In this document: positions 33,590 to 47,285 of the stretch, piece by piece | Layout of the letters: every line of letters starts with the position of its first letter | Position numbering within the stretch: position 1 is the stretch's first letter | Program-made: the position numbers and the translations under genes | Assembly (NCBI GenBank): GCA_003255065.1 | Contig: QAOA01001300.1 | Coordinates: 1,750,993 to 1,814,992 of the forward strand | Source of the DNA: Cercis canadensis | Lineage: Eukaryota; Streptophyta; Magnoliopsida; Fabales; Fabaceae | Length of the DNA: 64,000 nt | Direction of reading: 5' to 3' | The notes under the pieces: generated by a model | Seen by the model: the letters and a program-made list of their open reading frames with translations, nothing else | What the model was told of the DNA's origin: nothing | The model's database searches: none

Positions 33590-34018
33590 AAGTAGCACCG
33601 GTATGCCAATTTTTGTGACGTACCTGTATGCGACGTACCTGTTTTGGGTACATTTCGGAAACGCGACTCGCGCGCGGAAACGGGAGAGAGACACGGAGGG
33701 AGGGAGGCAGGGAAGGAGGGAGAGGGACCGAGAGAGTGCGGGATGGGGTGTTGAGAGAGGTAGGGAAGGAGGGAGAGGGATCGGGAGGGTGTGGGATGGG
33801 GTGTTGATTTATTTAAAAACAAATTGTTTTAATTTTAATTATTTTTTATTTTAGATAGCGTATGTGTCCATTTAATTTGATAATGTATATAATTATACAA
33901 ATTATATATAATTTATATATATATAATGTGACGTACTCACGACGTACTCGTACCTTTATTTTTTAAAAAATGTCGTATCGGCGTTTCGTACCCATACTCA
34001 TACCTGTGCAACATAGCA
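33590..34018. mobile_element. Transposon-like segment with GTGACGTAC ends and a purine-rich core
   Basis: The left part reads GTGACGTACCTGTATGCGACG and the right part GTGACGTACTCACGACGTAC, a direct similarity. The right edge CATACCTGTGCAACATAG resembles a common plant MITE terminus. Between them lies a two-copy purine-rich tandem repeat (about 33693-33805, period about 54 bp, AGGGAAGGAGGGAGAGGGA). ORFs of 83-98 codons here are repeat-derived and not called. Confidence 0.4.
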
Positions 34019-34644
34019 TATTCCTAATCCTAAAAAGCAAGTCCAATAAATATAATATCTATTGAGATACGTTTGAATAACGGTAAATTTATTAAAATAA
34101 TATAAATAAATAAATAAATACATAAAAGATTACTGTTAAAATAATTTATTAAAATAGATCACTTTTAAATAATTTATTTAGAAGAAAGAGAAATGTTAAA
34201 ATGTTTCTGCGTTTTATGTAAAGAAATGCTAAATTGTTTCTCTTTCTTTCTATAACCTTAAATAAAATATTCAAAAGTGACATATTTTAGTAAACTATTT
34301 TAACACTAACCCTTTTTTGTATTTATTTATTATTCTTGGATTATTTTAGTAAATTTGCCTTAAATAACCTTTTCTAATAATGAGAATATATATAACCTGT
34401 TCCAGTTTGGTCCTTTATGGATCATCGTCTTGCTAGATCTTTCAAGGGTGCTTTACTCTTTCCACGTCAAAGCACCCCGCCGGAGATCTCCCCATCAACG
34501 GATTCATGCCACAATTGAGAACCCACCCACAATCACAGTCTATATATATGCACGAGTATAACACTAGTATATAATAATTTAACACAAATTTTCTGATAAA
34601 AATACCTTATCTAAAACTTTCTAAACAATGCCAACTTTGATTTA

Positions 34645-34645
34645 T

Positions 34646-34694
<49 letters not shown>
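34645..34694. repeat. (AT)n microsatellite
   Basis: An uninterrupted run of alternating A and T of more than 40 bp. Similar runs occur at about 23095-23123, 29473-29501 and 41097-41130. Confidence 0.95.
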
Positions 34695-34699
<5 letters not shown>

Positions 34700-35588
34700 T
34701 GCTTCTATAGTAGATGGGCAAAAATGAGTTTCTTACCCAAAATTTTTTTATACGAAGCGAAGAATTACATATAACTAAAAAGATAATCACATTCCTAAAT
34801 ATACATATATTTTTTAAATAGATGTGAAAAGAAATTCTTACCCATTTTTTTTTTTTTGAACAAAGCAAATATTGATAAAAAAAAAAATTGGAATATGACT
34901 ATTGTGTTATTTTATGTGATTATTCAACTTTTGCTATCAGTTCCATTTTAGTAGATAATTTATAAGTATCAGTATAAATTTTCACTAAGACATGTGACAT
35001 GCTTTGACTTTAGAATATGGTAGCCTCCCTTTACTGTAAACTTTTTACTACCAAAGAAACTTTTCCTATCATGCATTAGTTATATGTGACAATTTATTTA
35101 AAGCATGTAGTTATGTAATTTTTTGGATTAATGCTTAGGTGTCCAAAACATGAATAATGAGGTAAGTATTTTTAAAAGATAGATACTTGAAAAAAGAATG
35201 AATTATTGAGATCAAAGAGACGGATACTTGGAGTTAAAATGGGTAGTTTAAGTAGAAATATAGAAAAGTACATCTACACAAATAACTGGCATCTATATTA
35301 AGCAGTGTATATATTTGGCCAACCTCTGTTTTTTTTTTCATTGTTTTTGGCTAACTCTATTATAGTATATGCAGGTCATATTGATTCCAAGCTCAACATG
35401 AATTGTTTGTGGCATGACATCAAACCCTCCGATACTTATGACTAGAGGAGGTGTCCTCTGGACTTACAGATCATGCACGAAATATTAGAGCCAAAACTAG
35501 ACCAAGACAAATATGACACTACAAGTGGAAAGCCTTCATGTTCTTTCATTTCCATATTTTGAGGAAAACCTCATGTATCTTCAACTAG

Positions 35589-35596
35589 TATAAAAG
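35589..35596 (+). promoter_or_regulatory. TATA box of the PMEI-like gene
   Basis: TATAAAAG lies 63 bp before the start codon, followed by CACATCAATCTTCAG, a plausible start-site region. Confidence 0.6.
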
Positions 35597-35651
35597 GACA
35601 TCCCACGAATCAAGCACATCAATCTTCAGTTCTATTGAGAAACCACTCAAA

Positions 35652-36254
35652 ATGGCTCGTGTGGTTTTCCCTTCATTACTTCTCGTCGCCCTAAACTTGT
35701 GCCTTTTCCTTCATTCTTCAACTCCAGCTTTTGCAGCCAGGTCTCATCATGCAGGGAAAATAACTTCAATGCTTCCTGAAAACAAGGTGCCACCTGAAGC
35801 TATGAAGAAGATATGTAGTAAAACAAAGGATCCACAATTCTGCAACAAATTTGCAGAAGGTGATATGCAAACCCTATTGACAACGAGCGATGAAGGTAGA
35901 TTGAAGGTCTTGAACACAGCCATAGATATCGTGTCAATATGCGAAGAACAAATATCCAGTTCCTTGAAGGACAAGAAAATCAATAGAGAAGAAAAGAGCG
36001 TTGTTCGAACGTGCTTGGCGCGTTATAGGAAAGTAACTGTTTCTCTGAAAGAGAGTGCCACAACTGGAGATAGCAAGAAACTTGGACATGATTTGCAAGT
36101 TGCTGGTGAAGCCCTTTGGCAATGTGAGGTTGCATTGCAATCAGTAAAAGCTTCCCACGTAACTCGAGAAATTAGGGTTACAAATAGTTTGACAAACTTC
36201 TTTGTATCTTATGTACAATCTGAGTTCTATGCTCACATCGTGACAGGGTATTAA
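35652..36254 (+). CDS. Plant invertase/pectin methylesterase inhibitor-like protein (PMEI)
   Basis: Intronless, 200 residues. It has a signal peptide (1-29, ending AFAA), then a PMEI-type four-helix domain. The first Cys pair is KKICSKTKDPQFC (about 52-64), and later Cys lie in VRTCLARY and LWQCEVAL. These match the two disulfides of the family; an extra Cys in VSICEEQ is seen. The domain inhibits cell-wall or vacuolar invertase or pectin methylesterase by 1:1 binding; which one cannot be told from sequence. The last 29 residues (from REIRVTNSLTNFF) are not typical of family ends. The DNA encoding them is repeated about 283 bp downstream (36457-36610), so the C-terminus may have been altered by that local duplication. 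Confidence 0.85.
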   Translation: MARVVFPSLLLVALNLCLFLHSSTPAFAARSHHAGKITSMLPENKVPPEAMKKICSKTKDPQFCNKFAEGDMQTLLTTSDEGRLKVLNTAIDIVSICEEQISSSLKDKKINREEKSVVRTCLARYRKVTVSLKESATTGDSKKLGHDLQVAGEALWQCEVALQSVKASHVTREIRVTNSLTNFFVSYVQSEFYAHIVTGY

Positions 36255-36612
36255 TTTTCACTGTCTTATCTAGATTGCAATCCTTTTCTATATCACGAAA
36301 CCAGTAACAAATTATGTAATTGGTGAATACTAAACTACTTTTGGCAGTTTTGGTGTAGCAATACCCCATTGGGTAATACCAAATATAATGGGTTTGTGAT
36401 GGTACTAGAGTGAATTCCATTGAGTTTTGTGGGTAATGTTGATATATAAGCTAATAAGGGTTGCAAACAGTTTGACAAATTTCTTTGTATCTTATGTACA
36501 ATCTGAGTTCTACGCTTACATCCATCGTTACAGGGTATTAATTTTCATTACGATCAACAACTTATGTACAATCCTTTTCCATAACGTAACAAATTATGTA
36601 ACCCCTCAAACA
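36170..36612. repeat. Local duplication of the PMEI-like gene's 3' end
   Basis: AGTTTGACAAACTTCTTTGT ... TATGTACAATCTGAGTTCTA ... ACAGGGTATTAATTTTCA at 36174-36260 recurs with few changes at 36457-36545. Downstream words (AATCCTTTTCTATA; ACAAATTATGTAA) are also shared. The offset is about 283 bp. The second copy has an open frame of its own but no start context. Confidence 0.85.
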
Positions 36613-36879
36613 AGAGCTGGGAAAGTGTTTCCATTTGTACAAGTTTCTGTATAAATTTTTTGTGAACCCATCAAGAGAGTTTGAGTTAGAATTGAAAGAG
36701 CAACTTTCTACGTTTCTTTGCTTGGAAACAGAAAAATAAGATACTTCTTGAATGCCCCTCTTTTAGAATGCTATGACTTCTAGAAAATATTGAGCAATTT
36801 AACAGCTGATGCCTGTACAAAACTTAATTTTTATTTTTAGGTTTTGTTATGATAAATGGCATTTTTAAGCAATTATTCT

Positions 36880-37110
36880 GTACATGAGAAGCTTTTTTAT
36901 AATAAGTCTTTTAAATTAAGTTATTTTTTGAATATACAATTGAAAAAGTGCTTCTAAAATTAAAAAAAAAAATGAAGAAGATTGACTATTAAACTTTAGA
37001 TAAATTATCTTTCCTTATAAGCTTTAAAAAATAACTTCATAAAATAAGTTAAAAACAACTTTTTTTTAATGATAATAAGATATTTCATAATTGTGCTTAA
37101 GCTTGCTTAG
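36880..37110. mobile_element. Dispersed AT-rich MITE family B, copy 3
   Basis: TTTTTTGAATATACAATTGA, AAGTGCTTCTAAAATTAA and CTTCATAAAATAAGTTAAAA align with the copies at 24690 and 32870. It has an internal insertion near 36965-37000. Confidence 0.45.
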
Positions 37111-37206
37111 CTGCATAACTTAAGTCTCCCAAATTTGTCAACAACTTAAGTTTTTTTCTTTTTTGCTTTCCCAATTTTCAGATATTAGTTAATGAATAAA
37201 TTATCT

Positions 37207-37758
37207 TGGCTTAATTGTAATTTTGGTCCCCATATTTTAACCACTTGAACGTTTTGGTCTCCCTTCTTTAAAAATGAACTATTGAGTCACTCTATATTCA
37301 TAAAATGTACAAGTTTAGTCTATTTATCTTTAAGTCAAAATTCTTAAGTTTATTTCAAGGTGTAAAGTTCTATGATTTATAATCTCACCGTTCAGATTGA
37401 AAAGCTATGTCTTGTGAATCTCCCAATTAAATTTCAGCTCGATCTAACGGTGAAAAAGTCTAAATTTTGCAATTATATGAAAAATTATGATTTTGGTATT
37501 TTAGGCTGAGTCCCACCGTTAGATCGAGCTAAAATTTAATGAGAAGGTTCATAAGATGTAGTCCTTCAATTTGAACGGTGGGATTATGAATCAAAAGATT
37601 TTACACATTGAAATAAACCTAAGAATTTTGACTTAAAGATAAAGGGACTAAAATTATACATTTTATGAATATAGAAAGACTCAATAGTTCATTTTTAAAG
37701 AAAGAAGACCAAAATGTTCAAGTGGTTAAAATAAAGAGACCAAAATTACAATTAAGCC
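37207..37758. mobile_element. 552-bp near-perfect palindromic MITE with 8-bp target duplication
   Basis: The left arm begins TGGCTTAATTGTAATTTTGG. The right arm, reverse-complemented, begins GGCTTAATTGTAATTTTGG and matches for about 260 bp through GATCTAACGGTG, leaving only a short loop around 37470-37500. AATTATCT flanks it at 37199-37206 and 37759-37766. The GGCTTAATTG terminus with 8-9 bp duplications fits a MULE-type nonautonomous family common in dicots. The plus-strand 117-codon ORF overlapping its right arm is a repeat artefact. Confidence 0.9.
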
Positions 37759-38494
37759 AATTATCTATTAGGCGATTTTTCTCTATGCTATTAAGAGGAA
37801 AGAGGGCACGAAAACTCGCTGGAAATAATATCCATGTTCTTCATGTAATTGCAATGTCAATGGAAGCTCAAGAAGAAAGTAACCAAGGCCTATGGCTCTT
37901 CATACGGGTAGCTATGGGTTCTTCAATCTGCACTAAGAACAATAAATGCCTATTTATCCAAGCACAGTTTTCTCACAAGTGCTCATCAATGTCATTTTCA
38001 ATAATTTTACAGTTATAAACACTTCAATAATTATTTATCTAAACATTTTTTAAAATAACTTAATAGTTTTATATGCAATGCGCTTCTTCAATCATTCATC
38101 CAAACTAGTATAAGAACTTAAGCTGAGACCGTTAGTCTTACAAGGCTTAAAAACAATAATGTTCTAGAACAGAACTGTGCGCATTGAATTTGTCCTGAAT
38201 ATTTTGTACCTTCAGAAAGGAATAATGGCTTGGACAACCAAAACAGAATCCATTGTGCTGAAATAACAAGTTGGAAGTATCCAAAATGTAACAGATGAAG
38301 CATTAAATTTCTCATGGTATTCATAAATATCCACCACAAACTAAATAAAACTTCCCAGTTATAAACTTCAGCAAAATTAAACAAAATGGAATAACATCAG
38401 ACCTACATCATAACAGTATTGGAATCAAGATTTATAGCCAAGAGGCTAAATTACATAAAAGTACTAGTATGCAGACCAAAAATTGATGGCCAAA

Positions 38495-40442
<1,948 letters not shown>

Positions 40443-40729
40443 TTTTCCCTCGTTTGTTAATATGGTCCCCTGCAAACGAAAGTTACAAACTTTTAAGCTA
40501 CAGATATGAAATCAACCATGCCAGAACTCCTAATCAGAAAGAACTTTAAATGATTCAAACCCATGATGGAAAAATTCCAACTTTTCAATGATTCAACCCC
40601 ACGATGGAAAACTTTTGCCTCTCCAGATGATAGTAATCATTGAAAGCAAAGAATTTCTCAAGCAGAGAACTAGATAAGATGCCTCTGTTGTGATTCAAGC
40701 TCAGAGATAGGGGGAGATGAGAGAGATAC

Positions 40730-40880
40730 CTCTAGTTCGTTGAAAGGTGCAAGCCGTGAAGCACTGGCTGCGGAAGGCGCTTCCACTCTACTACCTCTCT
40801 TCGAAATGGGAATGGAGTAAAAGCTAATTGGGACGCTTATATTGTGCGTCCTATTCTTAGGGTTAGGGTTTTGGTTGGAT
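40730..40880 (-). promoter_or_regulatory. RPS20: uS10 leader exon and telo-box promoter region
   Basis: On the minus strand AAAACCCTAACCCTAAG (about 40874-40858) is a double telo-box. It is followed by a short leader that ends at AACTAGAG before donor GTATCTCTC (40729). The acceptor TTTGCAG joins to GGGACCATATTAAC just before the start codon. Telo-boxes are typical of translation-machinery genes. The transcription start was not mapped. Confidence 0.6.
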
Positions 40881-41093
40881 CTGAGTGCGATTTCTGTAAG
40901 GGGCTAATCGGGTTGGGTTGAAGGATGGCCCAAATCATGAATCTCAAACTAAACTCTATTTGCAGTTTGGGCGGTGACTTAGCCCAATTTGGAACCTGTT
41001 AATGAAGTACTTTTATGCTAACTCTCTTTTTATTTTTATTTTGTTTAAATGAATTCCTCGTTGTTATTATTTGATCCCATGTTTAATTGTGTC

Positions 41094-41130
<37 letters not shown>

Positions 41131-41134
<4 letters not shown>

Positions 41135-41702
41135 GATGGCAATGGGGCGGGGCAGGGACTCCCTATCCCCATCCCCGAAAGACATCCCCATGCCCCATCC
41201 CCAGACCCATCCCCAACGGGGATTTTTTAGCATCCCCATCCCCGCCCCATTGAATCCTCATATGCCCCATGCCTCGCCCCATTTACCCATACAATCATGT
41301 TTTTCTAAATATACACCATTTACATATTTAATCCATCGATCACAATTTCTAATTGAATGAGAGCTTAGGGATTTCAGTTCAAGTTTTAGGGAAAAAGAAT
41401 GGAAGCTCAAGGGAGTGAGGGAGGGTTAATGTATAAGTGAGAAAGTCTTAACCAAAAATGACGTCGTTTTATCAATACAAATTTCAAAAAAAATATATAA
41501 AATGTATTATATGTATATTATGTGTACAATATGGGGCGGGGCGGGGTGGGGCAAGGCTTGCCCATCCCCGGACCCGCCCCTATACAATTACCCATAAAAT
41601 TCCCCATCCCCTTCCCCATACCCATTTTTTTACCCCATACCCGTACCCGAGCAGGTAAAAATACCGGGGCCCCATCGGGTCTGGGGCAAATTGTCATCCC
41701 TA
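41131..41702. mobile_element. 572-bp hAT-like MITE rich in GGGGCGGGGC / CCCCATCCCC
   Basis: The left end is TAGAGATGGCAATGGGGCGG, and the right end reverse-complemented is TAGGGATGACAATTTGCCCC. It is flanked by ATATATAT on both sides (41123-41130 and 41703-41710), fitting an 8-bp hAT duplication, though the target is itself an AT repeat. Both arms carry many CCCCATCCCC and GGGGCGGGG words. ORFs of 64-103 codons here arise from the repeat. Confidence 0.75.
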
Positions 41703-41810
41703 ATATATATATATATTTCATTTAATTAGGTACTCATTGTTCCAATTTTTTGATTTTCCTGCCGCCAATGGTGTTATAACATTGTGAGGAAGCTAAAAAT
41801 GTGATAAGGA

Positions 41811-44800
41811 TTTAAAATAGAACAAAAACTTAAGTAAAGTTCCTTTAGGTGCTGGTGGTGCTATTCCCCTATTAAAACATTACATATGGACTAGTTTTAC
41901 AACTTAGCAGCCGATATGAGTTTTCTCCCTCCCTCTATATGAGTTTTCCCTCCCTCTAGAGGTGTTCATAACCCGGTTAACCCGTGAAAAACCGACCAAA
42001 TTGAAGCAAATCAAATAGTTCCAAATGAAAGATGGTCGAGATTGGATGGCTAGGATTGATTTAAATAGTTTCATCCCAACAATTCGATTTTAGGTAAAGA
42101 AAATTGAAATAAATTGACACTACAAGAATACATGTGATTTTTCACGAAAATTTCTCATGGGAATAGAATTCTATGAGAAATTCTCACAAAATATTCGCAA
42201 ATTAGCATTCAATAGGAATTTCTCATAAAAAAAAAAATTGTGAGAAAATTTCATAAGAAAATTTTTAAGAAAAATGAATTTTTGATGCAATTTTCTTATG
42301 GAAAATTTTTCTGTGTGAATTTTTTCATGAGAAATTCCTGTAAAAAATGGATTGCACCATTTTACTAAAGTTAAAATTAGGGTTTTCAAGATTTCTCACG
42401 AAAATTTTTCATGAGAAATTTCATGAAAAAATGGGGTTTTTCTTTTCTAGCTCTAAGAGCCACCCCATATTAATTTTTCTCACTTTTTCATCTCTTCCCT
42501 CAACGATTCTCTGTTCTACCCTCTACTATTCCATTTCTTGGTGGCATTTGAGGTTGTTCTTACGGCGGCAAGCAGGGGATAATGGTTAGGAAGCGTATTT
42601 GACTTGCTTTGGAGATGGGGTAAATCGAAATCCCTTTGTTTTTCTTTCCAATATTTCTTTCAGTTAAATGTGAATTTGTTTGTGTTTTTTTGATGAATTT
42701 GAGTGTAATTTTAGGATATGTTGTTGGTGGAATATTGTTAATGTGATTATGGATTGAGTTTTGAGTTTTTTGGTGGAACATTTATTGATTCTCATATATC
42801 CAAATTATTAAGCATTTCTTTGAGTTAAATGTGAATTTGTTTATATTTTTGGATGAATTTGAGTGTAGTTTTAGGATATGTTGTTGGTGGAATGTTGTTA
42901 ATGTGATTATGGATTGAGTTTTAAGTTGTTTTGATGGAATATTTGTTGATTCTCATACATCCAAACTACTAAGCATGAATTGAAATTGTTGAAGTTTTTT
43001 TTGGATAAATTTTGATGGGACATTTGTTTGTGATTTTTGGAAACAAAGAGCATGTGAGACTTAATTATTGTTTTTTTTTTTTTTGTTATTTTGCTACAGT
43101 TGCTTATATGTAAATTGTTTTTTACATCTTACTATTCTGGGACTTATTGTAATATCCCATTTTTACTATATGAGTTACTTATAGATATCAATCTCATTGA
43201 AAATATGATTACTGTTAATTAAGTATTTAATGTGTGATTAGCTTTGAATTGTTTGTCCTTATTTAATTTATGCTTTCGTGGACCATTCTCAATTGCTCAT
43301 ATGTAGTCCTGAGTAGACACTTGCCCAAGGAGAAGCTAGGGAAAAGACACTAGGAGCATATTATTTTTTTGTTTTGTTCTAAGTTTAGGATTGAAGAATT
43401 TTATTAATTTAGAGTTAATTTTTTATAGTAATCACTGCTTAAGTTAGTTTCTGTTTTGGATTGTAAAATGTGTAAAGATTAAAGACTAGCATCAAACTTT
43501 GTAAAGTTTATTTAAATGTGATAATGTAACTTTTATTTTAATTTTGGTTTTCCTTATTTGTAATTTCTTTAGTATTCATATAAGAAATCAACAAAGAAAA
43601 AAAAAATTAAGGAATTTCTCACGAACAAAAATTCATGAGAAATTCCGTGAGAAATTTTTTTTCAATATTTCGCACGCCCATTGAAAGTCCATGAGAAATT
43701 ATGTGAGAAAATTTCTCACGAAACAGAATTCTATGAAAAATTTGGTTTGTCACATAGGTTTTTCTCGCACCCCAAAATCTATGATAAACTTATTTCTCAT
43801 AGATTTTTGGGCATTTTTTCACCGATTTTGTTCATAAAAAAACACCTATTTTCTTGTAGTGCAAACCGAACGTATTTGTGGCACATTTTCAAAGAAGTGA
43901 AAAGGTGTGTCAATTCTTTTACTATTCTTTTTTTTTTTAATCATCTTTGCTTCTTAGAGAAGCCTTATCTCCTCTATCAATTTCATTCTCTCTCTTCACT
44001 TTTACCTTTTGTATTTTAACTTTCTCTCTTCCTCTTTCTTCACGCCATAGACCTGTCTCTCTCCACTTTTTTTCTTTTTAAATTTCAACCTTTATTCCTT
44101 CATCTTTTCCACTTCTCTTCTTTTCTTCTCTTCCATCTCTCTATATGGCTATCCTTTCTTCACCAACTCTCCACTTCTCTTTTCTTCACCATCAAATATG
44201 TTTTTCATCTACATTTTTCTTCTTCTACATCTCCAAACGGCATATCAAAGCGATTTTTGATTGTGAACCTACCATGAAACACCAACCCGCTTAAACTAAC
44301 CACCTGAAACCAAACCCTAACAAATCGATGTCTTGGTTTCCTTCATCAGTTGGTTGGAGGAAGGTGGCTATTTTCTCAACCCGTTGACCATCAGTCGAGT
44401 GACGTTTTCCCTAAAAATCAAATGAACCTGACCGATGAACACCACTACCTCCCTCCCTCTTCCTCCATCACAGACATACTCACAGTGGCCAAAATTAATT
44501 CAACACCCATAGTGGCTGCCACCTAACTGTGAGTCCCATGGCCAAATTAATAAACTATTACCAGATTTGAAAATTTTGAGCCTTTTCCTTTTTCGATTAA
44601 TACAGAACATAGGGCAAAGGAGTTGCAAAAGAGAAAACCAAATGGTTCTAATGCAGTAACCAGAGGAGTAAAAAACAATTATTGGAATACCCATATGGTG
44701 GACAAGCCGCAAGGTTCTTCAAGGAATAAATCAGAGATGACAGTAACATGGGGAGATGTGTGGGACTTGAACCACCACATAGTCGGGTCTTGGAGTTTTG

Positions 44801-45104
44801 ACAAAGCGTTGATGATGGGAAATGGATGATAAGTGTTTGAATGGTGATTGGGTGGGTAGAGAGGAGAGAGTTGAGGTAGAGAGGTTTTTGGGGTGACGAA
44901 TACAGTGGTTGGGTTGCTGGATTTTGGCTATTCCTCAAATTGGTCTTACTAGCTGTGATGGAAAAGAAATGGGAGATAGCTCAAACAAATGAGAGAGAGG
45001 AAATAACTGATAAGTTGTAAAAGTAGTCCATATGTTATGTTTTAATAAAAGAACAACACCACCAACACTTAAGGAACTTTACCTAAGTTTTGTCCTTTAA
45101 AATA
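41811..45104. mobile_element. About 3.3-kb long-TIR (MULE-like) element interrupted by a CACTA
   Basis: About 100 bp at the left (41811-41912: AACAAAAACTTAAGTAAAGT, GGTGCTGGTGGTG, TACATATGGACTAGTTTTAC) match the reverse complement of 45007-45105 (ACAAAACTTAGGTAAAGTTC, GTGTTGGTGGTG, ACATATGGACTACTTTTAC). The interior beyond the nested CACTA has pyrimidine-rich sequence and no transposase. Target duplications were not found, so the superfamily is tentative. Confidence 0.6.
42118..43862. mobile_element. Nonautonomous CACTA (En/Spm) element
   Basis: It begins CACTACAAGAATACATG and ends ATTTTCTTGTAGTG, the inverted CACTACAAGAA terminus of plant CACTA elements. Subterminal regions at both ends are filled with TTCTCACGAAAATTTCTC and TCATGAGAAATT words in both orientations, as expected of transposase-binding arrays. 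There are two interior copies of a unit of about 162 bp (from 42661 and 42823: GTTAAATGTGAATTTGTTT, TTAGGATATGTTGTTGGTGG). No transposase ORF is present. The flanking 3-mers (TGA and CAA) do not match. Confidence 0.85.
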
Positions 45105-46070
45105 TGCCACCATGGATTATGGGATGTGACATGCTACTATGTCAACACTAATCAAATGATGTTATGATAGCAATTAACTATAAGGACTTGATTATAAAAA
45201 TTAAAAATATAAGGGGTTAATCAAATGAAAAAATAATTATAGAGACCTAATGAAATTAGGGTAAATTATATGCACCTAGAGTATATTTAATTATTTTTTT
45301 TTGGTTATTATGGAGTGCAATGCACTATGAAAAGGGGAAGAAACTACAACAGGAATATAACCTTTGACATCGACCATTTGATTCCTATGACCAAAAGAAG
45401 TACTATTAGACTAATAGATCATTGGCTTTTTATTTTTATTTTTTATTGATAGTTCATTGTCCTTGGGCTTACCAAATAAAAATAGAATTTTATTATTTTC
45501 TATTATGTTTTTCATATTTTCTTACTATTACAAATATTATTGAATTTATATAATTTTTTTTGAGTGGTCAAAATCTTGCGTCCCACAAATATCAGAAATA
45601 GTGAGGATTTAGTATGGAGTTTACCATTTTTTTTAAAAAAAAAATTCTTTAATGTCAACAACATTTTACTCATATCATGATGCCATGGTCCAAAATAAAT
45701 CACAAACCAACAACATATTTGATTATCATATTTGCTAACCTTTTATTTGTTAAATGAATATAATTAACTTCTCATAATTAAAAACCATAAAGATTAATAA
45801 AACTTTTTAAAGAGAATGTTAAAAGATAAATTTGAGTATCATGAGGATAAGTTTTCTTTCTTAAAGAGAACTAAGTGTCTTTCCCCATTTACTTAACGTT
45901 TATAAAAAAAAAAAAAAATGGAAGACAATCAAGCTATCATTGACAATAGATATTGCACCTTACATTCAGAGACAATACATCTAAAATGAGACAAAATACC
46001 TATATTAAGAAGTTACCTATATATAAAGCTCACATAAAAAAGAAAGACTGCTAGGGTTTTCTCTCTACCC
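45105..46070. other. Intergenic, AT-rich
   Basis: No gene, RNA or clear repeat was recognised. Short ORFs are AT-driven. Confidence 0.5.
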
Positions 46071-46071
46071 T

Positions 46072-47285
46072 ATGACAACAAGAGCGATAGAGAACTTCCT
46101 GTCTCTGCCCACTATGGAGGAGGAGGACCAGATTGCACATTCCTACAAAAAAGTTAAGAGGTCAAGGAGATAAATTTGGGTATTGATCTTGCGCTTGTGG
46201 AGAATGGGGAGGGTTTGGTTTCAAGTGAGAATATTGAGAGCATGGAGGTAGTCAATGAGTTGTCAACACCTATTCTGGCTGCAAATTCTGTTGATATGGT
46301 TCAAGACTCTTATGGGATTGAATCTGAAAACACAGCACCAACTCCTTCTTCTGAAAAGGCTCAAGAGTCATATATGGATAGGCTGTTGGGGTCACGATGA
46401 GACAAGGAAGTGTTAGATAATCCTTGGAACCCAAGGGACTTGGAGGAGGAGTTGTTGTATGGTAATGATGAGGACAGTGCTCCAAGTGGGGATGGAGCTC
46501 CCTTCAATCCTTGTCATTCTATGAAAGTCTCGTTTGAGGAGCATGAAGAATATTGCAGGCTTTGGCGATAGTCGTTGATTATTTGACTATTGGGCAAACG
46601 ATTAGGTCTCCGAGTCATGTCCAATAGGTTCCAAAGGATGTGGGAACGAGATGGTATTATTAGGGTGGTTGATTTGAATGATGATCATTTTTTGGGGATA
46701 TTCTTTGATCAAAAGGATCTTCGCTTTACTCTTACAGGAGGCCCTTGGTTAATCATGGATCATTATCTTGTTGTTCATCGGTGGTGGCCACTGTTTGATC
46801 CCAATGACATACAAGTGAAGCGTTTGGCTTTTTGGATACGTATTCCGGGTCTCCCTATTGAGTTCCATAATGAAAAATTCCTATGGCGGGTAGGTTCGCT
46901 CATTGGGACTACTCTTAGAGTGGATAATCTCATATCATAGACGTCTCGAGGTAAATTTCTAGAATTTGTTTGAGATGGATCTGCATCGGAGCCTTGTTCC
47001 TAAATTTCTCTTATATGGAAGGGAGGTTGCTATTAAATATGAGGGGCTGCATATGGTGTGTTTTAAATGTGGTCGGTATGGCCATCAGAGTGATTCTTGC
47101 AAGGTTAGTCATCCTTTAAAGGTTCCCAGGGGAGTTTTCGGGCAAGCTCCGGTAGTGGTTGGGGACAATAAAGAAGCGATGGATATGGTGACGGAGAATC
47201 TGGCCAATGATAGCAAGAATGATAATTCTTTTTTATAATCATTCTTTTCTTCATCTTCATCTTTGGATCCCAAACCTCAAAGTCA
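46072..47285 (+). pseudogene. Plant L1-type LINE ORF1 relic (DUF4283 and CCHC zinc knuckle)
   Basis: Broken frames carry a start-like MTTRAIENFLSLPTMEEEDQ (46072), then a DUF4283-like block (SLIIWLLGKRLGLRVMSNRF; LTGGPWLIMDHYLVVHRWWP; KRLAFWIRIPGLPIEF). The end is VPKFLLYGREVAIKYEG followed by a zinc knuckle CFKCGRYGHQSDSC (C-x2-C-x4-H-x4-C). Stops at about 46170, 46398, 46569 and 46938 and a frameshift near 46970 disable it. This order is the ORF1 nucleic-acid-binding protein of plant LINEs. No endonuclease or reverse transcriptase ORF2 follows; the relic instead abuts the P450 at about 47285. Confidence 0.85.

Noticed and set aside
33526..33854. ORFs of 61-98 codons on both strands
   Set aside because: They are translations of a purine-rich tandem repeat.
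37665..38018. Plus-strand 117-codon ORF
   Set aside because: Its first third is the right arm of the palindromic MITE and the rest has no homology pattern.
41049..41360. ORFs in the CCCCATCCCC-rich region
   Set aside because: Simple-repeat translation of a hAT-like MITE.
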